This document shows positions 9,160-16,370 of a DNA stretch of 64,000 bases, in pieces. Within the stretch, counting starts at the first letter, position 1. Every line of letters begins with the position of its first letter. A program made the position numbers and the translations under genes. The notes beneath the pieces were generated by a model. It was given only the letters and a program-made list of their open reading frames with translations. It was not told where the DNA came from and did not search any database. Source of the DNA: CALHVX01 sp964640725 (GTDB taxonomy: Bacteria > Pseudomonadota > Gammaproteobacteria > Pseudomonadales > Azotimanducaceae); contig CAZXIJ010000009.1 of assembly GCA_964640725.1 (NCBI GenBank), forward strand, positions 71,531 to 135,530, written 5' to 3'.

Positions 9160-9681
9160 CTAGTAGTGGCTGACCTTGTCTTCGACCGCCTGGCCCTTGG
9201 CGGGAATGAGCACGTTGCGCACAAAGGTGCACACCATGACGTCGTCCTGGTTCTTGCCGATGGTCTTGACGGTGACGATGCCCTGGCCGGGCCGGCTCTT
9301 GGATTCGCGCTTGGCCAGCACTTCGCTCTCGCCGTAGATCGTGTCGCCTTCGAACACCGGCGCGGTGAACTTCACCTCGTCCATGCCGAGGTTCGCGATT
9401 GCCTTTTGCGACACGTCGGTCACGCTCATACCGATCAGCAGGGCCAGGGTGTAGGGGCTGACGACGATGTTCTTGCCAAACTCCGAGGCTTTGCCGAACT
9501 CCGCGTCAAAGTGCATGGGATGCGTGTTGAGGGTCAGCAAGGTGAACAGGTGGTTGTCGTACTGCGTGACGGTCTTGCCCGGGCGATGTTCGTAGACATC
9601 GCCCACATGAAAGTCTTCGAAGTAGCGGCCAAAGGTCTCCCGGTATCGTTGGGGACCAACTTCTTTGATGTTCTGGGTCAT
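9160..9681 (-). CDS. MaoC-family hot-dog dehydratase/hydratase
   Basis: The 173-aa protein is a single hot-dog-domain MaoC-like enoyl-CoA hydratase. The hydratase-2-like segment TQYDNHLFTLLTLNTHPMH contains the Asp and His positions used for water addition, and VVSPYTLALLIGMSVTDVS and FTAPVFEGDTIYGESEV are typical of the family. The ribosome-binding site AAGGAAAG lies just before the ATG. It is encoded between the CitE-type lyase and the acyl-CoA dehydrogenase. Hydration of an enoyl-CoA followed by lyase cleavage is how the itaconate and mesaconate (citramalyl-CoA) routes work, so a similar hydratase-lyase pair is a reasonable inference here. Confidence 0.88.
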   Translation of the reverse strand: MTQNIKEVGPQRYRETFGRYFEDFHVGDVYEHRPGKTVTQYDNHLFTLLTLNTHPMHFDAEFGKASEFGKNIVVSPYTLALLIGMSVTDVSQKAIANLGMDEVKFTAPVFEGDTIYGESEVLAKRESKSRPGQGIVTVKTIGKNQDDVMVCTFVRNVLIPAKGQAVEDKVSHY

Positions 9682-9715
9682 GGTCTTTCCTTGGTCTGTC
9701 GCGGCAACACCCGGC

Positions 9716-10540
9716 TCAGCGCGCAGCCTGAGCCAGCATGCGGCGCGCCGCTTTGATGATGGGGAGCTCGATCAGCTTGCCGTCCAACAGCGCGGCACCG
9801 CCGGCGGCGCTGTCAAAGGCATCGACCACCCGTTGCGCCTGCGCCAATTCTTCCGCAGTGGGCATCAGCGCTTCATGAATCACCGGGATCTGGGCCGGGT
9901 GAATCGCCGACCGGGCGCGAAAGCCGAGCGCTTTCGCGCGCAGGGTCTCGGCCTTCAGGCCTTCGAGATTTTTAACGTCCGTGTAGGGCACATCGAGCAC
10001 GGTCACGTCGTGCCGCGTGCCAGCCAGCACCAGCTGCCCGCGCGCGGCTAGGAGCGGCTCCCAGGCCAGCTCGCAGCCGACGTCGGCGACAAAATCCACA
10101 GCGCCGAACACCGCCGTTTCGATACCGGGCAGCGCAAAGATGTCGTCCGCCAGGGCCAGGGCCGCGGCGGACTCGATAATCGGGACGACTTGCGTCTGCG
10201 CCGGCAGCAGCTGCTGCAGCTGGCGGGCCTGCGCCGCCGCTTCGGTCTTTGGCAACATCACGAAGCGCGGCGCGAGGCCGCGCTCCAGCAGCGCGTGCAT
10301 GTCGGCAATGCCGTCGGCGGTGGTCAGGGCGTTGATGCGCACGCCCACGGGCACCGTGGGCGCCGCGGCGGCCAGAAAATCCAGGGCGGTGGACCGCGCG
10401 GCGGCCTTTTGCTCCGGCGGAACCGCGTCTTCCAGATCGATGCAGACCAGATCAGCGCCCGTATCGAGCGCTTTCGCGAAGCGCTCCGGGCGGGTGCCGG
10501 GCACAAAGAGCAGGCTGCGGGGAGCGGCAAACTCCGTCAC
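9716..10540 (-). CDS. CitE-like CoA-ester lyase (HpcH/HpaI aldolase family)
   Basis: The 274-aa protein belongs to the CitE/malyl-CoA lyase group, which cleaves beta-hydroxyacyl-CoA esters in an Mg-dependent retro-aldol or Claisen reaction. Key parts are the N-terminal RSLLFVPGTRPERF, DLEDAVPP (34-41), Arg69 in VRIN, metal ligand Glu123 in IIESA and Asp149 in FGAVDF. It starts with GTG at 10538-10540, which overlaps the TGA of the preceding gene (GTGA). The length and lone occurrence, without citD or citF, point to a catabolic lyase such as (S)-citramalyl-CoA or malyl-CoA lyase rather than citrate lyase. The MaoC gene is 34 bp downstream. Confidence 0.87.
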   Translation of the reverse strand: MTEFAAPRSLLFVPGTRPERFAKALDTGADLVCIDLEDAVPPEQKAAARSTALDFLAAAAPTVPVGVRINALTTADGIADMHALLERGLAPRFVMLPKTEAAAQARQLQQLLPAQTQVVPIIESAAALALADDIFALPGIETAVFGAVDFVADVGCELAWEPLLAARGQLVLAGTRHDVTVLDVPYTDVKNLEGLKAETLRAKALGFRARSAIHPAQIPVIHEALMPTAEELAQAQRVVDAFDSAAGGAALLDGKLIELPIIKAARRMLAQAAR

Positions 10541-11454
10541 GACGTCAGCTCCGGTGCGGGCACGGCCGCCCGGTAGGCCTGCGCAATCTGGGCGCGGGTC
10601 GCGACCCAGACGTTGCCGCGCCCGGCGACGTGATCCAGAAACTGCTGGAACGCGCCCATGCGGCCCGGACGCCCAACGATGCGCAGGTGCAGCCCGAAGG
10701 ACATCATGCGCGGGCCCAGGTCCGCTTCCTGCTGCAGCCAGTCAAAGCTGTCGATCGCGTACTGCGCCCAGTCCCGCGGGGTATAGGACGGCGCGATCCA
10801 CATCTTCATGTCGTTGCTGTCCATGGCGTAGGGCAGCATCAGCAGCGGCCGCTGCGTGCCGTCGGCCATGGTGACGGTGTCCCAGAACGGCAGGTCGTCT
10901 GAGTAGTCATCCATGTGGTAGCTGTAGCCCTCTTCGAGCAACAGCCGTTGGGTGACGTCGGTGTGCATGTAGCGCGACAGCCAGCCCTGGGGCCGGGTGC
11001 CGGTGGTCTGCTCGATGGACTCCCAGCCCTTGCGGATGAACTCGCGCTCGGCAGCCTCGTCCATGCGGAACTGGTGCACCCAGCGGTAGCCGTGGCAGCA
11101 GATTTCGTCGCCGCGCTGGACGATTGCGCGGGCCAGCTCCGGCGCGCGCTCAAGCGCCAGCGACGCAGCCGTGACGGTGACCGGCAGCTGGTGCGCGTCC
11201 AGCGCGCGAAAGATGCGCGGCGCCGCGGCCTTGATGCCGTACTGGTAGTTGGACTCGCTGCCATGCATGCGTATCGGCTTGCGCGGCGCCGCCGACAGCT
11301 CATCCACAGGCTCCGGCCCGGGATCGCCGTCGCGGATGTTCATTTCCGCGCCCTCTTCGACGTTCACGACGATGGACAACGCCAGCCGCGCGCCGTTCGG
11401 CCAGGTGAAGTCTGCGGGCAGGCCGTTGCGCGATTGCAGGTTTGCGGGGCTCAA
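10537..11454 (-). CDS. Polysaccharide-deacetylase-fold protein, PuuE/cyclic-imidase-like
   Basis: The product is about 305 aa when started at TTG 11452-11454, which overlaps the SDR stop as TTGA. No good ATG lies at the conserved N-terminus, so the overlap decides the start. The NodB-type fold is recognisable from VVNVEEGAE, EICCHGYRW and GWLSRYMHT. The short catalytic-barrel layout and motifs resemble PuuE allantoinase and cyclic imide hydrolases rather than chitin deacetylases, and it lacks a signal peptide, consistent with a cytoplasmic small-molecule hydrolase. With the amidase in the same operon, hydrolysis of a cyclic amide or imide is a plausible role, but the substrate is inferred from context only. 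Confidence 0.75.
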   Translation of the reverse strand: MSPANLQSRNGLPADFTWPNGARLALSIVVNVEEGAEMNIRDGDPGPEPVDELSAAPRKPIRMHGSESNYQYGIKAAAPRIFRALDAHQLPVTVTAASLALERAPELARAIVQRGDEICCHGYRWVHQFRMDEAAEREFIRKGWESIEQTTGTRPQGWLSRYMHTDVTQRLLLEEGYSYHMDDYSDDLPFWDTVTMADGTQRPLLMLPYAMDSNDMKMWIAPSYTPRDWAQYAIDSFDWLQQEADLGPRMMSFGLHLRIVGRPGRMGAFQQFLDHVAGRGNVWVATRAQIAQAYRAAVPAPELTS

Positions 11455-12299
11455 TGGGGTTCCTCGCCGCCAGAAACGTTGAGGCTCTCGGCCGTGATGT
11501 AGCGGGCCGCGTCGCTGCACAGGAAGGCGACGGCATTGGCCGTGTCCTCGGGCAAGCCGGGACGCCCCAGGGGAATGCGCCCGGCCATATCCGCCATGTA
11601 CTCATCCAGGGTCTTGCCGAGCTTGTCGGCAAAGTATTCGTTCTGCCAGGCCCCGAGGCCGGTGGTGACGTGGTTGGGGCAGACGTTATTGACGCGGATC
11701 TGGTGCTCGCCGAGCTCCTGCGCCGCCGAGCGAACGAGCCCAACGAGGCCGTGCTTGGAGGAGCAGTAGGCCTGCGCGAAAGGAAAGCCGGACTTGGCGG
11801 CCTGGCTCGCGACGTTCACGATCACGCCGCCATCGCCCTGGCTCACCATCTGCCGCGCCGCGGCCTGCACGCCGAAAAAGCAGCCAGACAGATTGACGTC
11901 GATGACCGTCGACCAGTCTTCCGGCGACACCTCGAGCATGGGCTTCATGATGTAGCCGATACCGGCGTTGTTGACCCAGATGTCCAGGCGCCCGTAGGCA
12001 CTCACGGCGGCGTCGGCCAGCGCGGCCACTTCGGCGGGATGCCGCACGTCGCAGGGCTGGCTCACGGCGTTGCCGCCCGCGGCCTCGATGGCCGCCACGG
12101 CGGCCGCCATGCCGTCCTGGTCGCCAATCATCGCCGCCGGCGTCCGCTCATCTTTCTCGGCGCCGATGTCAGAGATCACAATGCTCGCGCCGTCGGCGGC
12201 GAGTCGGGCCGCAATCGCAAAGCCCAGACCCTGCAGCCGGCCGGAGCCCGTCACCACCGCGACCTTCCCGGCCAGCGGCAGCGCCTGCGCCGCTGCCAC
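11451..12299 (-). CDS. Short-chain dehydrogenase/reductase (SDR)
   Basis: The 282-aa classical SDR has an N-terminal Rossmann motif TGSGRLQGLGFAIA (a slightly extended TGxxxGxG), NNAG, the catalytic YCSSK motif (YxxxK) with a preceding Ser in NVASQAA, and C-terminal LNVSGGEEPH. It should oxidise or reduce a hydroxyl/keto group with NAD(P). Start codon GTG at 12297-12299 shares one base with the TAG of the upstream HapK-like gene (TAGTG). Its own TGA overlaps the next gene's TTG. An insertion of about 15 residues after the first beta-alpha unit (ERTPAAMIGDQ) is longer than in minimal SDRs. Confidence 0.9.
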   Translation of the reverse strand: MAAAQALPLAGKVAVVTGSGRLQGLGFAIAARLAADGASIVISDIGAEKDERTPAAMIGDQDGMAAAVAAIEAAGGNAVSQPCDVRHPAEVAALADAAVSAYGRLDIWVNNAGIGYIMKPMLEVSPEDWSTVIDVNLSGCFFGVQAAARQMVSQGDGGVIVNVASQAAKSGFPFAQAYCSSKHGLVGLVRSAAQELGEHQIRVNNVCPNHVTTGLGAWQNEYFADKLGKTLDEYMADMAGRIPLGRPGLPEDTANAVAFLCSDAARYITAESLNVSGGEEPH

Positions 12300-12604
12300 T
12301 AGATGTGCTCCGTGGTGATGAACATCGGGTTGTCTGCCAGTGCCTGAAACTCGCCGGCAACGCGCTGCATGGTGTCGGTGCCGACTTCGGCGCCGAAGGT
12401 GTCCATGTCGCCCACATCAATGATCTCGATGTAGCGGTACGGCGCCGAATCCTCGGTCCCCATAACGCCGGTGGTGCGGAACACCTCGAAATTGTCGATG
12501 CTCTTCAAGCCCTTCACCGTCGGCAAGTCCGTTGACTTTGCCCAGGACTCATATTCGGCCACATCGACGCCATCCTTGAGGTTGAACAGCACAACAATCT
12601 TCAT
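12299..12604 (-). CDS. HapK/RedY-like small protein
   Basis: The 101-aa protein MKIVVLFNLKDGVDV... matches the REDY/HapK-like family, an alpha-beta barrel type small protein first noted in prodigiosin gene clusters but widespread outside them. The conserved centre WAKSTDLPTVKGLKSI and the FRTTG segment are visible. ATG at 12602-12604 follows a GAGCCTGC-type leader, and a longer upstream frame exists but would run into the AT-rich promoter. It is the first gene of the twelve-gene minus-strand operon and is translationally coupled to the SDR by a TAGTG overlap. A binding or cyclase-like role for a pathway intermediate is possible; no prodigiosin genes are present. Confidence 0.75.
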   Translation of the reverse strand: MKIVVLFNLKDGVDVAEYESWAKSTDLPTVKGLKSIDNFEVFRTTGVMGTEDSAPYRYIEIIDVGDMDTFGAEVGTDTMQRVAGEFQALADNPMFITTEHI

Positions 12605-12796
12605 GAGCAGGCTCCTGGGTTCGGGCCCGATCCCACATCGGGCTCCAACAAAGCTGAATGATATAATATTATGTCTTTTGCGCATACGGGGTCACAATCC
12701 CCGCGAGCCGGGCGCTCCCTCTAGGGGGAATCCCGTGACGCAGTCTGGCAGCGAGCGCCGGTAGACTGCAGGCAAGAACCAGCAATGGAGCCTTCC
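12605..12796. promoter_or_regulatory. Divergent control region between the two catabolic operons
   Basis: This 192-bp gap separates the minus-strand operon from the methyltransferase operon. It contains an AT-rich island at 12657-12676 in otherwise GC-rich DNA, with a perfect TATAAT (12662-12667, plus strand) and a 10-bp palindrome ATAATATTAT (12663-12672) that could serve as overlapping divergent -10 elements or an operator. Between it and the plus-strand start is a 120-nt leader with inverted repeats: CCGGGCGCTC (12708-12717) pairs almost fully with GAGCGCCGG (12753-12761), and GTCAC (12691-12695) with GTGAC (12735-12739). The promoter assignment is inference. Confidence 0.45.
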
Positions 12797-14014
12797 ATGA
12801 GCCAGCACGAATATGACGGACCGCCGGACTACCGGGTGGTGGGCAAGCACGAGCTGTTCCCCGAAACCACTCACGACGAGGCCGAGCGCTACAACTTTCT
12901 GGCGCACCTGAACCGACATCTGGCCACCCAGGTCATGCCCGGCGTTGCCGAAGCCTGGGACGCCCGGGTCGAGCCGACCTTCGAGCAGGCCCATGGCCGC
13001 AAGCCCGAGCACCGCCACGAGGTGCGCAAGGCACTGCTCGAAGATCCGCTGTTCCAGGCCTGGAGCGCGCTGCGCCGCAACACCATGGAGATGCGCCAGC
13101 AGGCCGGGCTGTCTGTGGTGCTGCGCCAGCTGCCAACGCTCATCGACAAGACCGATGCCGCCACCAGCGCAAAGAATCTGCAGCTCGACGACGATCTGAC
13201 CGTGCCCCACTACCTGACCGCCGTGGACCACCACTGCATGCCCGGCAGCTACCACACGGAGCGCACGGACCGGGACGTCAGCGGCGCGGCGAACTACGAC
13301 ACAGGGCTGTTCGTGACCACCGGCGGCATGCTTGGCCGCTACGCCGACGGCGGCGGTCACGGCGTGGTGCAATGGCTGCGCCGCAACGCGCCGGACTTCG
13401 CGCCCAAGCGCATTCTCGACATCGGCTGCGGCCTGGGCCACAACGTCGTACCGATCGCCGAGGCCTTCCCGGACGCCCAGATCTTCGCGGTCGACGCCGG
13501 CGCCCCCATGCTGCGCTACGGCGCCGCGCGCGCCAAAAGCCTGGGCGTCGACAACATCACGTTCGTGCAGGGCGACGTCGCGGAGCTGTCGCAGTTCGAG
13601 GACCAGAGCTTCGACTGGATCCAGTCGACCATGTTTCTGCACGAGACCTCCTACCGGTCCCTGCGCCAGATCATGGCCGAGACCCGGCGCCTCATTAAGC
13701 CGGGGGGGATGGTCATTCACGTGGAGCAGCCGCAGTACGCCGACGATATGCCGCTGTTCGAGCAGGCCATGCGCGACTGGGACGCGTTCTACAACAACGA
13801 GCCGTTCTGGACCAAGCTGCACGAGATCGATCTGGACGACTACATGGTCGACGCCGGCTTCGACCGCGACACGCTGCTGCACGGCGGCGTCACCGCCGTC
13901 GTGGACCAGGGTCTGTTCCCGGACGCCGCCGAGGACGACAGCGAAGACTACGGGCGCAAGGCCGCCTGGCACATCACCGGTGCCCGCATGCCGGCCGCGA
14001 GCGCCGCACCATGA
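12797..14014 (+). CDS. Class I SAM-dependent methyltransferase, copy 1 of a paired module
   Basis: The 405-aa protein has a large N-terminal helical region of about 200 residues followed by a Rossmann methyltransferase domain. SAM motif I is LDIGCGLGHN (about 207-216), followed by an acidic FAVDAG, a motif V-like MFLHE and a VIHVEQPQ strand. I chose ATG 12797 over ATG 12785 because GGAG lies 6 nt before it. It is homologous along its length to the protein at 47235-48428, sharing PGSY, LGHN/VGHN, MFLHE and a WDA-YNNEPF signature near the C-terminus. Each copy is followed by a small partner gene of a second shared family. The methyl acceptor is unknown, possibly a small carboxylic compound of the local pathway. 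Confidence 0.82.
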   Translation: MSQHEYDGPPDYRVVGKHELFPETTHDEAERYNFLAHLNRHLATQVMPGVAEAWDARVEPTFEQAHGRKPEHRHEVRKALLEDPLFQAWSALRRNTMEMRQQAGLSVVLRQLPTLIDKTDAATSAKNLQLDDDLTVPHYLTAVDHHCMPGSYHTERTDRDVSGAANYDTGLFVTTGGMLGRYADGGGHGVVQWLRRNAPDFAPKRILDIGCGLGHNVVPIAEAFPDAQIFAVDAGAPMLRYGAARAKSLGVDNITFVQGDVAELSQFEDQSFDWIQSTMFLHETSYRSLRQIMAETRRLIKPGGMVIHVEQPQYADDMPLFEQAMRDWDAFYNNEPFWTKLHEIDLDDYMVDAGFDRDTLLHGGVTAVVDQGLFPDAAEDDSEDYGRKAAWHITGARMPAASAAP

Positions 14015-14400
14015 GCGCTGCACAGCAAGACCCGGCACTGGACCCGAGCCTCGACCCGCTCAAGCTGGCCGGCACCAAGGCGAAGGGCAAGCGGCCCTAC
14101 TTTTTCAAGGACCCGGACGTCGAGCGCGTGCTGTCCATCACCATGGCCATCGCCGGCGAAGTCTCCGTGCTGCGCCAGCGCCTGGATACGGTCGAGCGGC
14201 TGCTGGAGGCCAAGGGCTCAGTCACGCGCGCGGACATCGAAGCCTTCGCCCCGGACAGCCAGGCCGCCGAAGACCGGGGCCGCTGGAACCAGGAATATCT
14301 GGCCCGCATCCTGCGCATTGTCCAGCAGGAACGCGAAGCCATCGCCCGCGGCGACGAGCCAAGCTCCGAAGCCGTCGGCGAGACCCTCGCCCGGGACTGA
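14011..14400 (+). CDS. Small partner protein of methyltransferase copy 1
   Basis: This 129-aa protein starts at ATG 14011, overlapping the methyltransferase stop (ATGA). After a 25-residue low-complexity start it has GKRPYFFKDPDVERVL, then a heptad-like helix EVSVLRQRLDTVERLLEAKG and a charged C-terminal helix. The protein at 46899-47228 shares GKRP-FF-D-V, the E-LLE--G helix end and the same acidic continuation. I do not recognise a characterised family. The strict pairing with the methyltransferase in two loci suggests a subunit, activator or substrate-delivery partner. It has no signal peptide or membrane segment, so it is probably cytoplasmic. Confidence 0.7.
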   Translation: MSAAQQDPALDPSLDPLKLAGTKAKGKRPYFFKDPDVERVLSITMAIAGEVSVLRQRLDTVERLLEAKGSVTRADIEAFAPDSQAAEDRGRWNQEYLARILRIVQQEREAIARGDEPSSEAVGETLARD

Positions 14401-14466
14401 CACTGACCGTCGGGCAACAACAAGCGCCCCAACGTCTCACAAAAGAACGAACGGAAGGAATCCTCG

Positions 14467-15357
14467 ATGCATCTGCTCCGCAGCGGTACCGTCACCGCCC
14501 TCGACCTGAAAGCCAGCACCGCCCTGTACGAAGACTGGCTCGACTACTCCGTGGTTGAGCAGGGCCAGATCGCGGACGATCTCGCCGCTGCCTGGGGCAC
14601 CCCGGCCGTTGCCGGCGCCAGCTACGTCGTCATGCAGCCGATCTCTGGCGCCGATATCTATCTGCGCCTGGTGGAGGGCCCGAAGGTCGACGGCTACAAG
14701 CCCCTCGTCACCTACGGCTGGGCGGCGCTGGAGTTTTGCGTGCAGGACGTCGAGGCTGTTGCCGAGCGCATGGAAAAATCGCCCTTCGAGATCATCGGCC
14801 CGCCGCGGCGCATCGAAGGGCTGGATGCGATCTACCCGATGCAGGTGCAGGGCATCAACGGCGAGATCTGCTACTTCACGCAGATCAATTCGGATCTGCC
14901 GGAGTTCACCCTGCCCCGGGCCCAGAGCTTTATCGACCATCTGTTCATCAACGTGCTCGCCGCGAGCGACATGGCCGCGACGCAGCGCTGGATGGTCGAC
15001 AAGCTGGGCCTGGCCATTGGCCGGGAAAACATGGAGATCGTCTACACCATGCTGGCCAAGGCCTTTGGCACGCCCATGGACGAGCTGCACTCCATCTCGA
15101 CCATGATTCACGAGAAGGACGTGTTCTTTGAGGTCGACCAGATGCCGGCCGCCGCAACAGTGCGCCCGCGCATCGAAGGCCAGCTGCCCCCGGGCATCGG
15201 CATCACCACCATCAAGGTGCCCGACATCAGCGCGATCCAGGCGCCGTTCATCACGCCGCCCCGCGCGCGCAGCGGACCGGTCTACCAGGATCAGCTGGCC
15301 GGCACCGTGCAGGACCCGGACGGAGCCCTGTTCGAAATCGTGCAGCTTGCGCGATGA
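14467..15357 (+). CDS. Two-domain VOC (glyoxalase/dioxygenase-fold) protein
   Basis: The 296-aa protein begins with HLLRSGTVTALDLKASTALYEDWL, a typical start of a vicinal-oxygen-chelate domain, and a second domain starts near residue 155 (IDHLFINVLAASDMAATQRWMVDKLG) and ends in DPDGALFEIVQLAR. VOC enzymes bind a divalent metal and carry out isomerisation, dioxygenation or glutathione transfer. The metal ligands are only partly recognisable. A strong ribosome-binding site GGAAGGA lies before ATG 14467. It lies 66 bp after the small partner gene and overlaps the next gene by ATGA. The substrate is unknown. Confidence 0.82.
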   Translation: MHLLRSGTVTALDLKASTALYEDWLDYSVVEQGQIADDLAAAWGTPAVAGASYVVMQPISGADIYLRLVEGPKVDGYKPLVTYGWAALEFCVQDVEAVAERMEKSPFEIIGPPRRIEGLDAIYPMQVQGINGEICYFTQINSDLPEFTLPRAQSFIDHLFINVLAASDMAATQRWMVDKLGLAIGRENMEIVYTMLAKAFGTPMDELHSISTMIHEKDVFFEVDQMPAAATVRPRIEGQLPPGIGITTIKVPDISAIQAPFITPPRARSGPVYQDQLAGTVQDPDGALFEIVQLAR

Positions 15358-16340
15358 GCAAGCCCAACCGCGCCGTGACCGTTGCCCGCCGCCCGGACGG
15401 CGTGCCGGTCCCCGACGACTTCGCCGTCAGCGCCATCGATGAGCCGCAGGGCGACGGCGTGCTGTGCCACGTGTGCGTGCTGTCCCTGGACCCTTACCTG
15501 CGCGGGCGCCTGAGCGGCCGCCACATCAGCGGCCCGCTGAACATCGGCGACCCCATGACCAGCGAGTGCGTGCTGCAGGTCGCCGAAGATCACGGCCCGT
15601 TCAAGGCAGGCGATCTGGTGCGCGGCTTCGCGCCCTGGCAGGAACGCGCGATCCTTCCCGCCGAGACGCTGACCCCGCTGCCGGCAGAGATCGATCCGCC
15701 GTCCCTGGCCCTCGGCGTGCTCGGCATGCCCGGTCTCACCGCGTACGCCGGCGTCCAGCGCCTGCTGGAACCCAAGCCCGGCGATACCCTGTTCGTCTCT
15801 GCGGCTGCAGGCCCCGTCGGCGCGACGGTCGCGCAGCTGTGCCGAGCCGCCGGCGCCCGCACCGTGGGCATCGCCTCGAGCGCCGACAAGTGCGGCTGGA
15901 TGACCGAGCAGGCAGGCTTTGATGTCGCGATCAACTACCGGGAACGGGACCTGCGCGAAGCGCTCGACGAAGCCTGTCCGGACGGCATCGACCTGTACTT
16001 CGACAACGTCGGTGGCGACGTGCTGCAGGCCGCCATGGAGCGCCTGGCCGTGGGTGCCCGGGTCGCGCTGTGCGGCCTCATGGAGCAATACAACACCGAC
16101 AGCCCGCCCCCAGGGCCAAACCCGGCCCTGACCATCAAGGCCCGGGCCACCGTGCGGGGCCTGGTGGTATACGACCACGAGGACCTGCGCGCGGACATGC
16201 AGACCACGCTCTGGCAGATGATTCAGGACGGCACCCTCGCCTATCGGGAAGACGCCACGGACGGTTTGGAAAACGCGCCGGAAGCTTTCTGCCGGCTCAT
16301 GGCTGGCCGCAACTTCGGCAAGACCATCGTTCGTACCTGA
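15354..16340 (+). CDS. Zinc-free medium-chain reductase (CurA / leukotriene B4 dehydrogenase type)
   Basis: The 328-aa NADP-dependent reductase has the N-terminal LSLDPYLRGRL signature of the prostaglandin/alkenal reductase group, a nucleotide-binding motif AAAGPVGATVAQLC, and DLYFDNVGGDVLQAAM followed by ARVALCGLMEQYN. These enzymes reduce activated C=C bonds of enones or enals. ATG 15354 overlaps the VOC stop, and the gene ends the plus-strand operon. A homologue with the same FDNVGG and LCG motifs is at 32264-33298, also beside VOC genes. It lies 30 bp from the convergent MocR gene. Confidence 0.88.
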   Translation: MSKPNRAVTVARRPDGVPVPDDFAVSAIDEPQGDGVLCHVCVLSLDPYLRGRLSGRHISGPLNIGDPMTSECVLQVAEDHGPFKAGDLVRGFAPWQERAILPAETLTPLPAEIDPPSLALGVLGMPGLTAYAGVQRLLEPKPGDTLFVSAAAGPVGATVAQLCRAAGARTVGIASSADKCGWMTEQAGFDVAINYRERDLREALDEACPDGIDLYFDNVGGDVLQAAMERLAVGARVALCGLMEQYNTDSPPPGPNPALTIKARATVRGLVVYDHEDLRADMQTTLWQMIQDGTLAYREDATDGLENAPEAFCRLMAGRNFGKTIVRT

Positions 16341-16370
16341 GCGCTCGCCGGCGACGCCCCAGGCGATGCC

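Noticed and set aside
12299..12604. Prodigiosin or related pyrrole biosynthesis cluster suggested by the HapK/RedY-like protein
   Set aside because: No condensing, pyrrole or polyketide genes are present, and this small-protein family occurs widely outside pigment clusters.
12605..12796. Known SAM, SAH or cobalamin riboswitch in the methyltransferase leader
   Set aside because: I could not find the conserved core sequences of those riboswitches; only generic hairpins are visible.
12692..14038. A 448-codon minus-strand frame opposite methyltransferase copy 1
   Set aside because: The plus frame has SAM motifs and a paralogue at 47235-48428, while the minus frame has none.
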